This document shows positions 21,720-32,680 of a stretch of 64,000 nt of DNA, in pieces. Location of the stretch: NCBI GenBank assembly GCA_014529385.2, contig CM043968.1, positions 9,176,648-9,240,647 on the forward strand, written 5' to 3'. The notes below the pieces were generated by a model. The model was not told the DNA's origin, did not search any database, and saw only the letters and a list, made by a program, of their open reading frames with translations. Position 1 is the stretch's first letter, and every line of letters begins with the position of its first letter. The translations under genes and the position numbers were made by a program. The DNA is from Adiantum capillus-veneris (taxonomy: Eukaryota; Streptophyta; Polypodiopsida; Polypodiales; Pteridaceae).

Positions 21720-22943
21720 ATGGCAACTTCTGCTCAACGAACTTCACGACATTCTTTCGCGGCATCCTCAGCATAATCTTCCAATGCTGCAAAGTTTTCA
21801 ACAATTTTTGAACTACATGTTACCCCCTCTGATGCCCCAGGGGGTACCTCCTCCTCCGGCATGAGAAAGTACGAGAGCTTCCAACCGGCAACCTTCTCAA
21901 CCGTTTATTCCGATCGGGGGAGTTTTCAAGAATTTGGTGCATCCATCTGACCCTGCTCCATTGCAACCGCCTTTCCCGCGCCATTGCGCCCACCGCCACC
22001 ACCACCGCCACCAGGCTACAATGGTTGGAGCCCATATGTAACCCTTATTCCGATCGGGGAGTTTTCAAGAATTTGGTGCATCCATCTGACCCTGCTCCAT
22101 TGCAACCGCCTTTCCCGCGCCATTGCGCCCACCGCCACCACCACCACCGCCGCCACCAGGCTACAATGGTTGGAGCCCATATGTAACCCTTATTATCCAT
22201 ATCCGAGATATGCGCCTAACCAACCCAAAGATTTCAAAGATGGCAGCACGACAATCAAATTTTTCGCTTTTTCCGGGGTGAAAGATCGTAAGAAAGCATT
22301 ACAATTCCTACAGCAATTCGACAACATATATGCTTTAGGAAACTATACAGAAGAATCCAAGATTTCTCGAGCAGCGGGATTTCTTAAAGATAATGCTATG
22401 CAATGGTGGAGTTCGATCACGACACAACCGCGTGCTCCAAGGACCCGGCAAGCTTTCAAGACAGTTTTTGCACGTAGTTACATGACTTCTATGTTTGAAG
22501 TTCGGATTTTGGCAGAGTGGGGCAACTTGAAAATGCTTGCCACCGAAACCATGGACGAATATAACCAAAGGTTTCTCGACGTGTACCTTCCGGTGTCCTT
22601 CTTTAGATATGTTCCCTTGGAGGCCCAATGCGAGCGATACACCATTGGGCTACCATCACCATTGCAGGAATATTGTCTATCCAAGCAAGTCTCCACCATG
22701 CAAGAACTTATGGACCATGCCGCAGTCGGCTACAAACTGATGAAGGGAAAGCTAGAGTTTACCACAGAAGAATCTCCGGCCACTAACCACAACTCTCGCC
22801 AACAAAGAACAAATTCTCGAGAATCTCGTGAAAGTCAACCACAAAGGCCTCGTTTGACACCTCAACAACAAGACACCTTACTACAAGAAGGCCGATGTTT
22901 TGGATGCTTTCAAACAAGACATAACTATTTTGGTTGTCCCTGA
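21720..22943 (+). pseudogene. G2 gag
   Basis: Start is uncertain; MATSAQRTSRHSFAASSA begins at 21720 but meets a stop within 20 codons. From 21984 the frame is open for 319 codons. A proline-rich part is encoded by a tandem duplication (21906-22190). It is followed by the gag core (ALQFLQQFDNIYALGNYTEE, RAAGFLKDNAMQWW, EYNQRFLDVYLPVSFFRYVP) and the CCHC knuckle CFGCFQTRHNYFGC at about 22898-22939, immediately before a TGA at 22941. Protease lies in a different frame right after. Confidence 0.9.
21906..22190 (+). repeat. ~140-bp tandem duplication in G2 gag
   Basis: TATTCCGATCGGGG starts both units (21906-22045 and 22046-22190). They differ mainly in the number of CCACC/CCGCC triplets. Confidence 0.93.
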
Positions 22944-23449
22944 CAGACCCGCGGAGCCAACTCCCGCGTTAACAGTCGACAAAAACCCAGGACCATCTCC
23001 AGCCAAACGAGCTAAACCGGCTATTGGATTAGTACCTGACCTCTATGGCATACGCCTTGAGAGTACAAGTCGAGCATATGGCAAAGTCAATGGCTTCAAA
23101 GCCCTTATTTTCTTTGACCCCGGAGCTACAGAGAACTTCATCCATCCAAGATTCTTAAAGCAAACGCACTTTGATTATGATGCAGAGGGTGGAAAAATTA
23201 AAGCTGAGCTAGCCACAAGGCAAACTCAAAAAGTGGTACCACTCATTGGTGCTCTTCCAGTGACTATCCAAGGTTATCATGGAAAAGCCGATTTTCACAT
23301 TATGAAGTTGGGTAATTGTGATGTTCTATTAGGCATGCCTTAGCATGACAAGAATGATGCGACTCTCCAGGTTCGGAACCGAACCATCACCGTGATGCAG
23401 AAGGGCAAGCCAGTCGTCCTCAAAGTTCAGTTGTTTGAACAAAAACCCT
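22944..23449 (+). pseudogene. G2 protease
   Basis: Reads GLVPDLYGIRLESTSRAYGK, then ALIFFDPGATENFIHPRFL with the active-site position D-P-G at 23116-23124 (Ser/Thr more usual). Then come TPVIG-like VPLIGALPVT and LGNCDVLLGMP, a TAG at 23341-23343, and a short tail ending ...KPVVLKVQLFEQKP with a stop. The protease would cut Gag. A DPG triplet also occurs in the two other readable gypsy proteases of this window. Confidence 0.85.
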
Positions 23450-24294
23450 GAATAAACTTTCTAGTTGTTTTAGTTAGATACTTTTGAACTTTGTTTGAGA
23501 AAGTACGGTTTGAAATTTGTTTGAAATGGATGGTATCTGTTTTGAATCTGTCTTGGTGCCGATTTGAAATGTTTGACTCTGGCTTTAATACTGGTTTCAA
23601 TAATTGGTGATTTTACTCCCGGGTGGAGGGTGAGAGATGATGTTTGAGAATGCTTGTTCATACTCGTGGCCCGGACCCTTGTGGTTATTTACGGGGGGGA
23701 GTATTGTTGTTGTTACTCATGGCCCGGACCTGCATGGTTATTTACGGGGGAGTATTAAGAAGTATGAGCAACGGTTACTCTCAACCTCCAAACGACGCAG
23801 GCTGCGGTCTGGGGAGCGTTTGGTTGTAAAAGGCCTCTATATCTCATGGCCCGGACCTTTTTAGGTTATTTGCGGAAGGAGTGATGAGGGAGTCGTTGAA
23901 CAGCTCATGGCCCGGACCTGGATGGTTATTTGTGGGGGGAGTGTTCATCGGCGGCTTTATGTTTCTATGTCTTGTAACATGCATATGTAAGCATTTGTGT
24001 TGCATTGTGATGTGCCAACCATTGACCTAATTGGATGAGATTGCCTGGGTATGTAATTTTAGTGCATCAAGACACTCGTGGAAGATCAGTACGGTCTGGG
24101 TGTGATGGCTAATTTTACTACGCCGGAATATCAAGAGTTCCAATCTGGACGAAAGGAGAAGCTAACTCCTTAACGAACAAAAGGGCAAACTGATTGTCCC
24201 TCGGAATGACCCTCGGAAATTTTTGAGCTAACTTGAGTTGTTTTGTACAAATGTTGTAATCGCGGACGATTACTCTCTTTCAAGAAGGCGAGAG
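23450..24294 (+). other. non-coding 3' part of G2 with a four-copy motif
   Basis: No coding sequence. CTC(A/G)TGGCCCGGACC followed by GGTTATTT(A/G)CGGG-like sequence occurs at 23663, 23716, 23843 and 23904, each copy about 40 bp. Ends with a purine-rich AAGAAGGCGAGAGG before the 3' LTR. Confidence 0.8.
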
Positions 24295-24940
24295 GTCACA
24301 AATTACTGACCGTGTCAAACCCTAAAGAATGGAGCCAACTTGCAAATGTTGGCCGAGGGGTCTAAACCCTAAGAAGAACAAGTAACAGAAGAAGTCCTAC
24401 CAACTTATGGGGACCCAGTCCAATGGGGCCCCAAGTGACATAAAGGAAATAAAGCAGGACCCACACACACACACACACACAAGAAATTGCGTAGCTGCTG
24501 ATGACGAGGCAGATTTCCGAAAATTACGCTGGCTGATGACGTGGCAAGCTACACGGATTTCCGTGTTTTGCGTTGGTTGATGACGTGGCAGGCTGTACGG
24601 ATTTCGTAAATTACGTTGGCAGCTTTTTGGCATTGCTTTTTGGACCATAAGCTTTTGAGTTTGAAGGCTTTTCATGTAAATTGCTTTTCAAGCCAAGGGC
24701 CTTTAAATATGAGGTTAGGGCTCATTCTTTGGCATGCTTCCTGGAGAAGGTGCAGAGTTTGGAGTACCAGCTTGTACTGTGTTGATGCAATATAAAGAAT
24801 ACCGAAAATACTCTCTGGGGTAGAATTCCGCCACTCCGTGTCGCGTGTCGTCTCTCTCTTTCAGTTCAATTGTTATTAAAGTGCTAAAAGTCTGTTCAGT
24901 CTGTCCTTTTCTATTGGCACGTGGTGCCTGCCTTGTGACA
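24295..24940 (+). repeat. 3' LTR of G2
   Basis: GTCACAAATTACTGACCGTG to CCTTGTGACA, aligns with 20863-21498. A (CA)n run lies at 24463-24481, and the core block near 24791 is damaged (GGGGCGCC lost). TGGGT follows. Confidence 0.9.
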
Positions 24941-24945
24941 TGGGT

Positions 24946-26335
24946 ACACCCTGGATCATGGAGAAAAAGGGCCCTCATCGCCAGCGTCGCACGAAAGCCT
25001 CTTTGCGCTCCTGCATGCGGTCGGAGCTGCTTTGAAGTCTCTCAAACTGACCCCTGAGAGTATGGATCAACTCCACCCAAAAGTCGCGAACAATCTCCAC
25101 CAATGGGACAGGGCGAGCCTCGAAGATGCGAAAGCAACGAGCCTGCCAAATGAACCAGAGTGTCAGGCACAGACGAGCTCCCAACACACCTCTCTCTCAC
25201 TCCACTCCTGGGAGGTAAGCTCTGTAGCAGGCTCAAGTGTAGGTCGGACCCCTGGATCACTATCATCCTGCTAGTGGAAGATAGCTCAAACTGTAGAGTC
25301 GGGCCCGTGAGGGTGGACCAGGCAATAGCACCCCAAGTGTACTGCCACGCTGTGGAAAGAGCTGGCATCAACCTATGAACCGGAAGCCAAACCTGTTGTG
25401 CCATGGGACAGTCCCACAGACATTGACGTTGACTCTCCATAGAATGGTCACAAGCTACACAGGCTGCCGAAAGGCCACTATGAACCAACCACCTCCCCAC
25501 TGCTGTAGCTCTACGTGCAACTAGCTACTGGAACAAAGTGACTCGCCTCGGATGTCTAGAGTCCCATAACCGCTCCCAAAAGCCTGACAAAAACTCAGCT
25601 GTGAGACCCTCCTCCTGCCAGTGAAGTGTTGCAGTTAGACGAGCCTCTCTTTGTGCTGCCAATATGTGTCGCCTCAGTCGAATAGTGCACTGAAAGAAAG
25701 GGATCCCAGGGTGGTCGGCTGAAGAGAAAGGGTCTCTCCAAAACCTCTCCACAGGGTCCCACTGCACTCGTGCCAGAGGGCAGCTCTCCCAAGCCCAAAG
25801 CCTCCAATGGTCTGTCTCAAGATCTACTTGGTCAGGATCTAAGACACAGGTCCTCCCACAAATGCCCACTACTCATATCCTCTTAAAACAGCCCTATGCA
25901 ACCTGTGGAGCCTCTACTGAGACTGTGTAGTCGACCCTCGCCTTGGATCTCAAAGAACATGGGGGGTACGGACTCCGAGCAAGCACGAACTGCGATGAGG
26001 ACCTCCAGTCGCGTGAAGGCCCCCATCCACCTAGGAGTTGTCGTCTCTAGAGGAGTGAGCCACTCAGCTGATAAAGCCTTTGTAATGTCGTGGCACATGC
26101 TCTGTATCCTTATCATGCCTCGAAGTTGGATGCTTTGTACCTCCTCTGGCAAACCTGAGAACTGACGCCAGTTGCCGAGAGTGCGTGCTAGGCCCTCTGC
26201 CATGGGACCCCAAGGAACATGAGGCCTCCTACCAACCAAGTGGCCTCTCTAAGTGCTAACCATGGAGTTCCAAACAAGGGGTTGTCCAAGAGCTCCTCTG
26301 TGCAAGTGGGTTGGTAATGCTCCAAGCCACTCCGT
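24946..26335 (-). pseudogene. LINE reverse transcriptase C-terminal region with zf-RVT tail
   Basis: Minus-strand frames give LEHYQPTCTEELLDNPLFGT, ATWLVGGLMFLGVPWQRA, GLARTLGNWRQFSGLPEEVQ and, near the end, AACVACDHSMESQRQCLWDC followed by PMAQQVW. That last segment is the Cys/His pattern of the zinc-binding domain after plant LINE RTs, with CXXC, E, CLW and C in place. Frames change several times (about 25250, 25520 and 25880). The RT catalytic core would lie upstream and is not here. Confidence 0.72.
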
Positions 26336-26339
26336 AGCT

Positions 26340-26912
26340 GCTCCCAAGAGCGAGATTTTTTCACAAATCTGCATTTCTTGTTGTTCTTGCTTTTCCTCCA
26401 CTTCTTCCGCTTTTTCTTATCCTCTCTAGAACTAGAGGCCGACGAACTGTCGGAACTCTCTGAAGATGAAGAAAATTCTAGATCATCCTCGAAACGAACA
26501 AGCTTCTTAAATCTTCTTACCACCTTGAAAGTTGACTTCCGGCCCAAATAACCCGGGAAATCTAATGATTTTCTCTTCTTTTGAAAATTCTTTAAGCTTT
26601 TTATCAATAAATTAGTCTTCTTTTTAACAGCTTTGTCAGACTCTTTCTGCTAGAGCCTAGTACAGATTCTCCTTTTCTCCACTCGGTTTTTCCTTTTCCT
26701 TCATTACCGTCTTGAGAGAAGAATCAACGGCCTCTCACGATCATAACTGAATCTCATCAAGCGGGTAATTCTTCAGGTGATTCACATATTTTGAATCTTT
26801 GGAGTATTTGATCGATCTTTTCACACACGTGTTAACTTGCAGTTGACGTTTGTACTCCGCTCTATCAACATTCCCCGCTGTCGAAACTCTTTGAAGATGA
26901 AGAAAATTCTAG
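26340..26912 (-). pseudogene. gypsy gag fragment, first copy of a duplication
   Basis: Minus strand gives a gag N-terminal region: lysine-rich KNFQKKRKS, DFPGYLGRKSTFKVVRRFKK, serine/acidic run, KKWRKSKNNKKCRFVKKSRS, then it is cut by the LINE end. Toward 26880 it reaches the gag start region, then restarts at TGTCGAAACTCTTTGAAGAT, repeating the segment that begins near 26448. It belongs with 36619-37195. Confidence 0.82.
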
Positions 26913-26917
26913 GTCAT

Positions 26918-28409
26918 TGTCACGAGGACGTGGCAGCTGTTAACTATGTCACAAGGACGAGGCAACTGCTAACCTTAGTTGTTGGTTTCTTTCCAATGAT
27001 GTTTGTTTTATTTTTGAGATCCTCTTTTTGAAGTTGCAAATGGTCGGACATTGTATGGCCAATGTGAACGGTAGTTTTACCCGCAAACGGGAAGTGGGTC
27101 AGCACTGAAATTCGTATAGTAAGAGGATGTATAGGCTCAGTACAAGATCATGTTGGTCCCCCCGTCGCACTTAGCAAGTTGGTGGATACTAGGAAGTGAA
27201 CTCAATAAAGGCATAAAGTCAAGGTGGGATAACAAAAGAAAGTATCCGACAGTTGGGCCACATTGCACTTTTGGATGCGGTCCCCATGAGGATAGATGGT
27301 CAGATGACCAATGGGAGCCCAAAGGAAGCATCTCCTAAAAATTAGGGAGCTGCTATTTTGGGCCGTGAAATGTGTTCGCATCAATATCTTCGGAATGAAA
27401 AGGGGAACATTTTACAACTCTGCCGCGAAGTCAACTAGGCAACCAATCGGGAGATTTATAGGCAGCAACCCCAAAACAGGAAGATGCCTGTAAACGCGCC
27501 AAGTGGCACATTCCTGTGCACTTTCCTCTTGCATCAAGAAGTGGCGCTGATTTTTAAGCTGGAAGAGGCCTCATTTTGCAACTGTCACAAGTTAAGAGCT
27601 AGAGAGTGCTTTCTTTCCACTCAATGTACAGTGTGGTGCTAGGAGTGATACCCTGCACACTACACACTGCTCTCTCTCTCCCCTATGTGCAGTTACGTGA
27701 TGCCCCACAAGAGGGCTCTTCATTTGACTAATGTACAGCTGTGTGGTTTCATCCTTTTGTGTTGAGGCAAGAGCCTCCTTGAGCAGGAACAGGGGTAGCT
27801 AATTGCTACTCCAAAGCAGGCACCGGTGAGGGTCATAACCTCACCGTACAGGTGCGTTTTCAACACTGTGTATGCGCTGTAAATTGACTATTTTCCAGCC
27901 ATACAGACGCCATAACCATTGGCAACAGTGCCCCACTGGCACAAGACAGTTTTGGGACTGTTTAGGGCTGAAAACAGGGAAAAAACCAGTAAATACAACG
28001 TGCCCAATTTACTGTTTTTTGGCAGGAATCAGAGGGTTTATGCCAGTGGAAGTGAGTTCCAACAAGGGAATTGGTTTTGCGCAAGTTTTGGGGCTGTTAT
28101 GCTGCCGAAATTTGGCCAAAACAGGTGGTACCTACAGGGATACAGGTAAAGGATTCCCAAGACTCTACTTTGTAATTTACCCTCTCAAAGTATAAAGAAA
28201 TATCGAAAGGGGCGCTAATTTTGGGGCCTACAAGTTGTCGGCGTTTGCTCAGGGCATTCTAGCTTCCGAGCCGTGTGTGTACTTAAGTGTTAAGTCCCAT
28301 TGCAGGTTCCTTTTGCAAAGTACTCTTTCTCTCTCAGTGTGTCTAAAGTAAAGTAAAGTAAAGAATTTCGAGTGAAAGCCAAAGCCTACCGCCCCACGGG
28401 CCAGTTTCA
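26918..28409 (+). repeat. 5' LTR of G4
   Basis: TGTCACGAGGACGTGGCAGC to CACGGGCCAGTTTCA, 1492 bp. Core block at 28191-28228 and a TATAAAG just before it; AAAGTAAAGTAAAG repeats near 28347. Blocks A (about 27819-27987) and B (about 27988-28160) are in opposite orientation to the 3' LTR. The open frame 27872-28195 spans both blocks but has no recognisable domain. Confidence 0.94.
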
Positions 28410-28428
28410 AGGTTCCGTTGTCGGGACA
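28410..28428 (+). other. possible primer-binding site of G4 (tRNA-Asp-like)
   Basis: AGGTTCCGTTGTCGGGA follows the LTR directly. It resembles the priming site complementary to tRNA-Asp (shared CCGTTG and CGGG) and not the Met type used by the other gypsies here. The match is imperfect. Confidence 0.45.
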
Positions 28429-28461
28429 TTAATCACTTTTTCTTGAAAGAGTGAGCCTCGG

Positions 28462-31339
28462 TTGTTTTGGGTGAAGACGCAGAGTACAGGGACACAGGAT
28501 TACACTAGGGAAGGGCATATGGAAGAGGGTTCCTCTTCGAAGGACAAACAGGAAACTGATATGGTGTTCGAGATTGGCGAGAGCTCACAGCCACGTCAGT
28601 CTGTACCTCCTGTTGATGTGAATGTCCCTCTAGTAGTACAGGGCTTTATGACTAGGCAACTTGAGGATGATGCTCAGTTAGTTGCCACGGTGAATGTCTT
28701 TTCGCAACTGGTGCAAAATCCAAGGTTTATGGAGTTCTTGCAAACGCCACCAATGCAACAGCAAAATAGGCAACCTACACCGCGTACAGAGCTTGTTGAG
28801 GCTCAAGCCCAAGTACTTCATGCGACTCGGTAGGATAGGGAACACTCGCATGTTGCGGAGTCAGGGTCTCCAAAACAGGTGGCTAGAATGCCTATTCCAC
28901 AGGTTATGACAATTCAGCCCGCCACCTTTTAGAGCCCGCATGCTATCTTGAATGGACAGGGAACTGGCTACCAAGAAATGCACCCAGTTTTTCCACCACC
29001 CACGGTCCATCCTAGGTATTTCGGGGGTGGATTTGTGTTCCAAAGTATGGCTGGTTATGCGCCTGGAAGTCAGCCGTACATGCCAGGAACAGAGTTTGGG
29101 GGTATGCAAGGCATGATGCCAAACCCATGTATAGTAGTATCCGCATGCACCAAGGTTTTCAGTGCAACCAGGGCCAGTTTGGGGTGCCACAGGGTCATTT
29201 TGGCATGGCTAGTTTTTCTAGACAGCAACCAGATATTACACCTCATACACAAAATGCTAATGGCCAAGATGTGCCGATCATGCCTACTACTATCCCTATG
29301 ACAATTTGGGGGCATTGGAAAAGCCGAAAGCTTACAAAGAAGGTGGTGCAGCTGTAAAGTTTGGCACTTTCAGTGGCTTCGAGGATAAAGCAAAGGCTCT
29401 CACTTTCCTGCAGCAATTTGATACAGCTTATGCAGGAGGGAATTTTACAGAGGCCTCTAAGGTTAGGAAAGTTGTCACTTTCTTAAAGGACAATGCGCTT
29501 ACATGGTGGACGACATTATTAATGCAAGGACAGGCACCCGCCACTTCGGTTTACTTCAAGCAAATGTTTGCATCTGCTTGGCTGTCAAATGAATTTGAAG
29601 TCGACGTCGTGACAGATTGGCACCAGCTTACTTCGGCTACAAGCAAGAGCTTGCTGGAGTACAATCGGAGGTCTTGTAAGCATTTGTAACAGACTTGGAC
29701 ACTCCAAGTCAAGAATCAATCACGACAGCACCAAATAACCACTTTAAAACAATTTATAGATCACAATAGATTTGCACTGGCCCGGCGGAGTTCCGTGCCT
29801 AGAGATATTGGCCCCAAAGACTGGCGCCCCTTTCGGTATTTCTTTATGTATTAAATTAATGTCAAAGTACAAGAGAGCGGTTAGGGTTTCACTCTCAGAC
29901 TCAGCATCCAGATGCTCTGCAAAGTGAGCCCTCACCGCTTATTTAAAGATTACAAGGGATGCCCAAAAGCAGAGCCCCAAAAGCTTTCAAAACAAAAAGC
30001 AAAATTTCTCTCTCTCAAACCCTCTAGGTTTTTTTAAAATAAAGAAATACCGAAAGGGGCACCAATCTTTGTGTAACAAACTGCTGACGTGTCAAAGCCT
30101 AAAGAATGGAGCCAACTTACAGATGCAGGCCGAGGGGCCTAAACCCTAAGAAGAACAAGTAACAGAAGAAGTGTCACAAAGTGATGACATGGTTGCCCGA
30201 GAGCAGAAAACCCTAACCCTAATTTTTGCCAAAAACGCTAATTGTTGAAACCCTAATTCTAGAAATCCTAACCCTAGAACCTGCAAAGCCTAATTTTGGA
30301 AACCCTGACCCTAAAACCTGCAAGCCCAATTCTGCTGCCAAAAACCCTAAAACTGCAAAAACCCTAACCCTAACCCTAAGGGCAGATTTTTGCATTTTGC
30401 GTTGGCTAATGACATGGCAAGCTGTACGAATTTCTGTGATTTACGCTAGCAGCTTTTGGCTTTGCTTTTGGACCAGAAGCTTTTGAGTTTTAAAGGCTTT
30501 TTACTATAACTACTTTTCAAGCCAAGGGCCTTTAAATATGAGGCTAGGGCTCATTCTCTCGCATGCTTCCTGGAGAAGGTGCAGAGTCTGGAGTACCGAC
30601 TTGTACTTTGATGATGCAATATAAAGAAATACCGAAAGGGGCGCCAAGGTTTGGGGCCAATACTCTCAGGGGTGGAATTCCGCCACTCCGTGTCGCGTGT
30701 CGTCTCTCTCTCTTTCAGTTCAGTTGTTATTGAAGTGCTAAAAGTCTGTTCAGTCTGTTCTTTTCTATTGGCACGTGGTGCCCGCCTTGTGACACTTTGG
30801 GGCCAATATCTCTAGGCACGGAAGTCCATCGGGCCAGTGCAAATCTATTGTGATCTATGAATTGTTTTGAAGTGGTTATTTGGTGCTGTCGTGATTGATT
30901 CTTGACTTGGAGTGTCCAAGTCTGTTACAATGTTACTCTCAATGACCTCCTGCAGATTTGTGCCACTAACAGAGCACATAGAGAAGTACTATTGTGGGCT
31001 ATCTAAAGGGCTTCGTGATTACTCTACCAAGAACAGAGTGGCTACTCTCACTCAGCTAATGGAAGTTGCTAACACTGGTCTTGCCTTGTTGCAAGGAGAG
31101 GACAGTGGGTTTCCTACCAACGAGAAAGGAGGCAGTAAAAGAAAAATTCAGTGAAGAATCCCTTTGTGAAAACGGCCCCTGAAGTATCACATGGATCAGA
31201 AAAGGCCACCAAAGACAACGATTCAACCGGGACTTCTGGAGCACAGGCAAAGAAGCAGAAAAGGAAGCCTTTTGTGCGCAAGTCGCTGAAGGAAAAGAAG
31301 GTCCTATTGGCTGAAAATAAATGCTTTATATGCAAGTAG
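28462..31339 (+). pseudogene. G4 gag, split by an inserted LTR mosaic
   Basis: N-terminal segment from 28462 (MVFEIGESSQPRQSVPPVDV, FSQLVQNPRFMEFL) with stops at 28831 and about 28930. Frameshifts follow, then the gag core VKFGTFSGFEDKAKALTFLQ, KVRKVVTFLKDNALTWW and DWHQLTSATSKSLLEYNRR ends at the insertion point 29684. It resumes at 30930 with RFVPLTEHIEKYYCGLSKGL and TLTQLMEVANTGLALLQGED. The zinc knuckle reads CFICK-stop-PGHFATNC: a TAG at 31337-31339 falls inside an otherwise complete CCHC. Confidence 0.9.
29685..30929. mobile_element. mosaic LTR insertion in G4 gag
   Basis: Begins TGTAACAGACTTGGACACTC and ends with its reverse complement, AAGTCTGTTACA; the terminal ~130 bp are an inverted repeat. 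Inside, in order: reverse-orientation G1-type LTR (29685-30071), start of a G2-type LTR (30072-30171), start of a G1-type LTR on the plus strand (30172 to about 30390), end of a G2-type LTR (to 30794), and end of a G1-type LTR (30795-30929). Three core blocks are present (29810, 30038, 30620). Flanks GCATT and ATGTT do not match, so no duplication is evident. Confidence 0.85.
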
Positions 31340-31992
31340 CCTGGTCACTTTGCTACAAATTGTCCCCAAAGGAAAAGACCAGCTGACTCAGATGATAAAG
31401 AACACCAGAAAGGCAAGAAGCCTAAACCCACGGCAGGTTTGGTGCCAGACATGGTGGGTGACAGGCCCAGTACAGATGCCAGTGAGTTATGCAAGGCATG
31501 GGGTAAAGTTAGGGATCAGACGGCACTCATCTTCTATGATCCAGGTGCCAAAGCAAACTTTATCTCACCTGAGTTAGCTACGAAGCTGGGTACCAGAGCT
31601 GAAGAGATGGGTACACAGCACAGGCAGGGTTGGCATGTCCTGGCCGCTCAGAATGTGTTACTCCCATTATTGGAAAGCTACGTCTGCAGTCATATGTAGA
31701 CACAGAAGAATTTTATATCATGCCAATGGAAGGGTGCGATGCGCTATTTGGAATTCCGTGGATGTTCAGAGTGCATGGCATGCTGGATGCCTTCGGCAAG
31801 ACGATCACCCTTCAACATAGGGGCAAAACTCGTGTTTTGGATGTAAAGCTCAAAGGGGAGTCTGTCCCTATTGTATCTGCTTTTGTTATCAGTTTTGTAC
31901 TAAAGAATTATCTTTCTGTGTACTTGATTTTTGCACGTGATGTCTCAGATAATTGCCAGTCAAATTTATCTGTGTTAGATAAAGAAAGGTAA
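31340..31992 (+). pseudogene. G4 protease
   Basis: GLVPDMVGDRPSTDASELCK, then LIFYDPGAKANFISPELATK with D-P-G at 31538-31546. After a frameshift come YVDTEEFYIMPMEGCDALFG and IPWMFRVHGMLDAF, and VLDVKLKGESVPI leads into RT. The D-P-G triplet replaces the usual D-S/T-G. Confidence 0.88.
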
Positions 31993-32680
31993 GCATTTTT
32001 GCGAGTGTTTAGTGAGTGTTTCTCTGATTCATTACCGTCGCAATTGCCGCCAAAGAGACCTGAGGATCATCGGATAGATTTGGTGCCAGGGTGTAGCCCA
32101 CCAGATAGACCTCCCTACAGGGTTAGCGGCGACGCAGCAGAAAGAGATTATGGGCCAAGTTGAGAAGTTATTAGAGAAGGGGCTGATTCAGCCTAGTTCT
32201 TCACCCTTTTGCTCCCCAGTGCTCCTAGTGCAGAAGAAGGATGGCTCATGGCGCATGTGTATTGATTACCGTGCGTTGAATAAGAATACCATCAAGAATA
32301 CGTTTCCTATTCCTAGAATTGATGATATTCTCAATCGTTTAGAGGGTGCTGCAATTTTCAACAAGATAGACCTTAAGAGTGGGTACCATCAGATTCGTAT
32401 AAAGCCAGAGGATGTGCACAAGACTACGTTTAGAACGACATTCGGTTTTTATGAGTTTCTAGTGATGCCGTTTGGGTTGACAAATGCTCCTGCCACGTTC
32501 AACAGAATGATGGACCAGATTTTCCGCTCGCATCAACAGTTTGTTGGGACGTTCTTCGATGACATGATTGTCTATTCGAAGAATGAAGAGGAGCATAGGC
32601 GTCACTTGACCATTGTTCGAAGAGCTGCACAGTCACAAGTTACTTGTCAATCCTAAGAAAAGTGAATTCTTCTTGGAAGA
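31993..32680 (+). pseudogene. G4 reverse transcriptase
   Basis: Linker [20 protein letters not shown], frameshift, then an open 168-codon stretch with [70 protein letters not shown] and the catalytic [19 protein letters not shown] with both aspartates intact. A frameshift near 32630 follows. Of the gypsy RTs here this is the best preserved palm. Confidence 0.94.

Larger units (their letters stand above)
20863..24940 (+). mobile_element. Ty3-gypsy G2, gag-protease only
   Basis: LTRs 20863-21498 and 24295-24940, PBS at 21500-21511 and a perfect 5-bp duplication TGGGT (20858-20862 and 24941-24945). The interior codes for gag with a zinc knuckle and a protease; the reading ends at about 23449 with a stop. 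Nothing resembling RT, RNase H or integrase occurs between 23450 and 24294. It is a non-autonomous gypsy bounded by clean ends. Confidence 0.92.
20656..26335 (-). mobile_element. LINE 3' fragment, interrupted by G2
   Basis: On the minus strand the coding part lies at 24946-26335 and the 3' end at 20656-20862. It finishes in an A-tail seen as a T-run at about 20661-20671. G2 (20863-24940) splits it. The piece is 5'-truncated, as LINE copies usually are. No clear target-site duplication was found around it. Confidence 0.72.

Noticed and set aside
27872-28195. 107-codon frame in the G4 5' LTR, with an 81-codon relative (36079-36324, minus) in the 3' LTR
   Set aside because: The shared reading comes from the same inverted DNA blocks, and LTRs of this kind do not normally code. 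No start context or domain supports a protein.
29685-30929. Interpretation as a DNA transposon because of long terminal inverted repeats
   Set aside because: The ends are LTR ends of the G1 family in opposite orientation and the interior is LTR sequence; no transposase and no target-site duplication.
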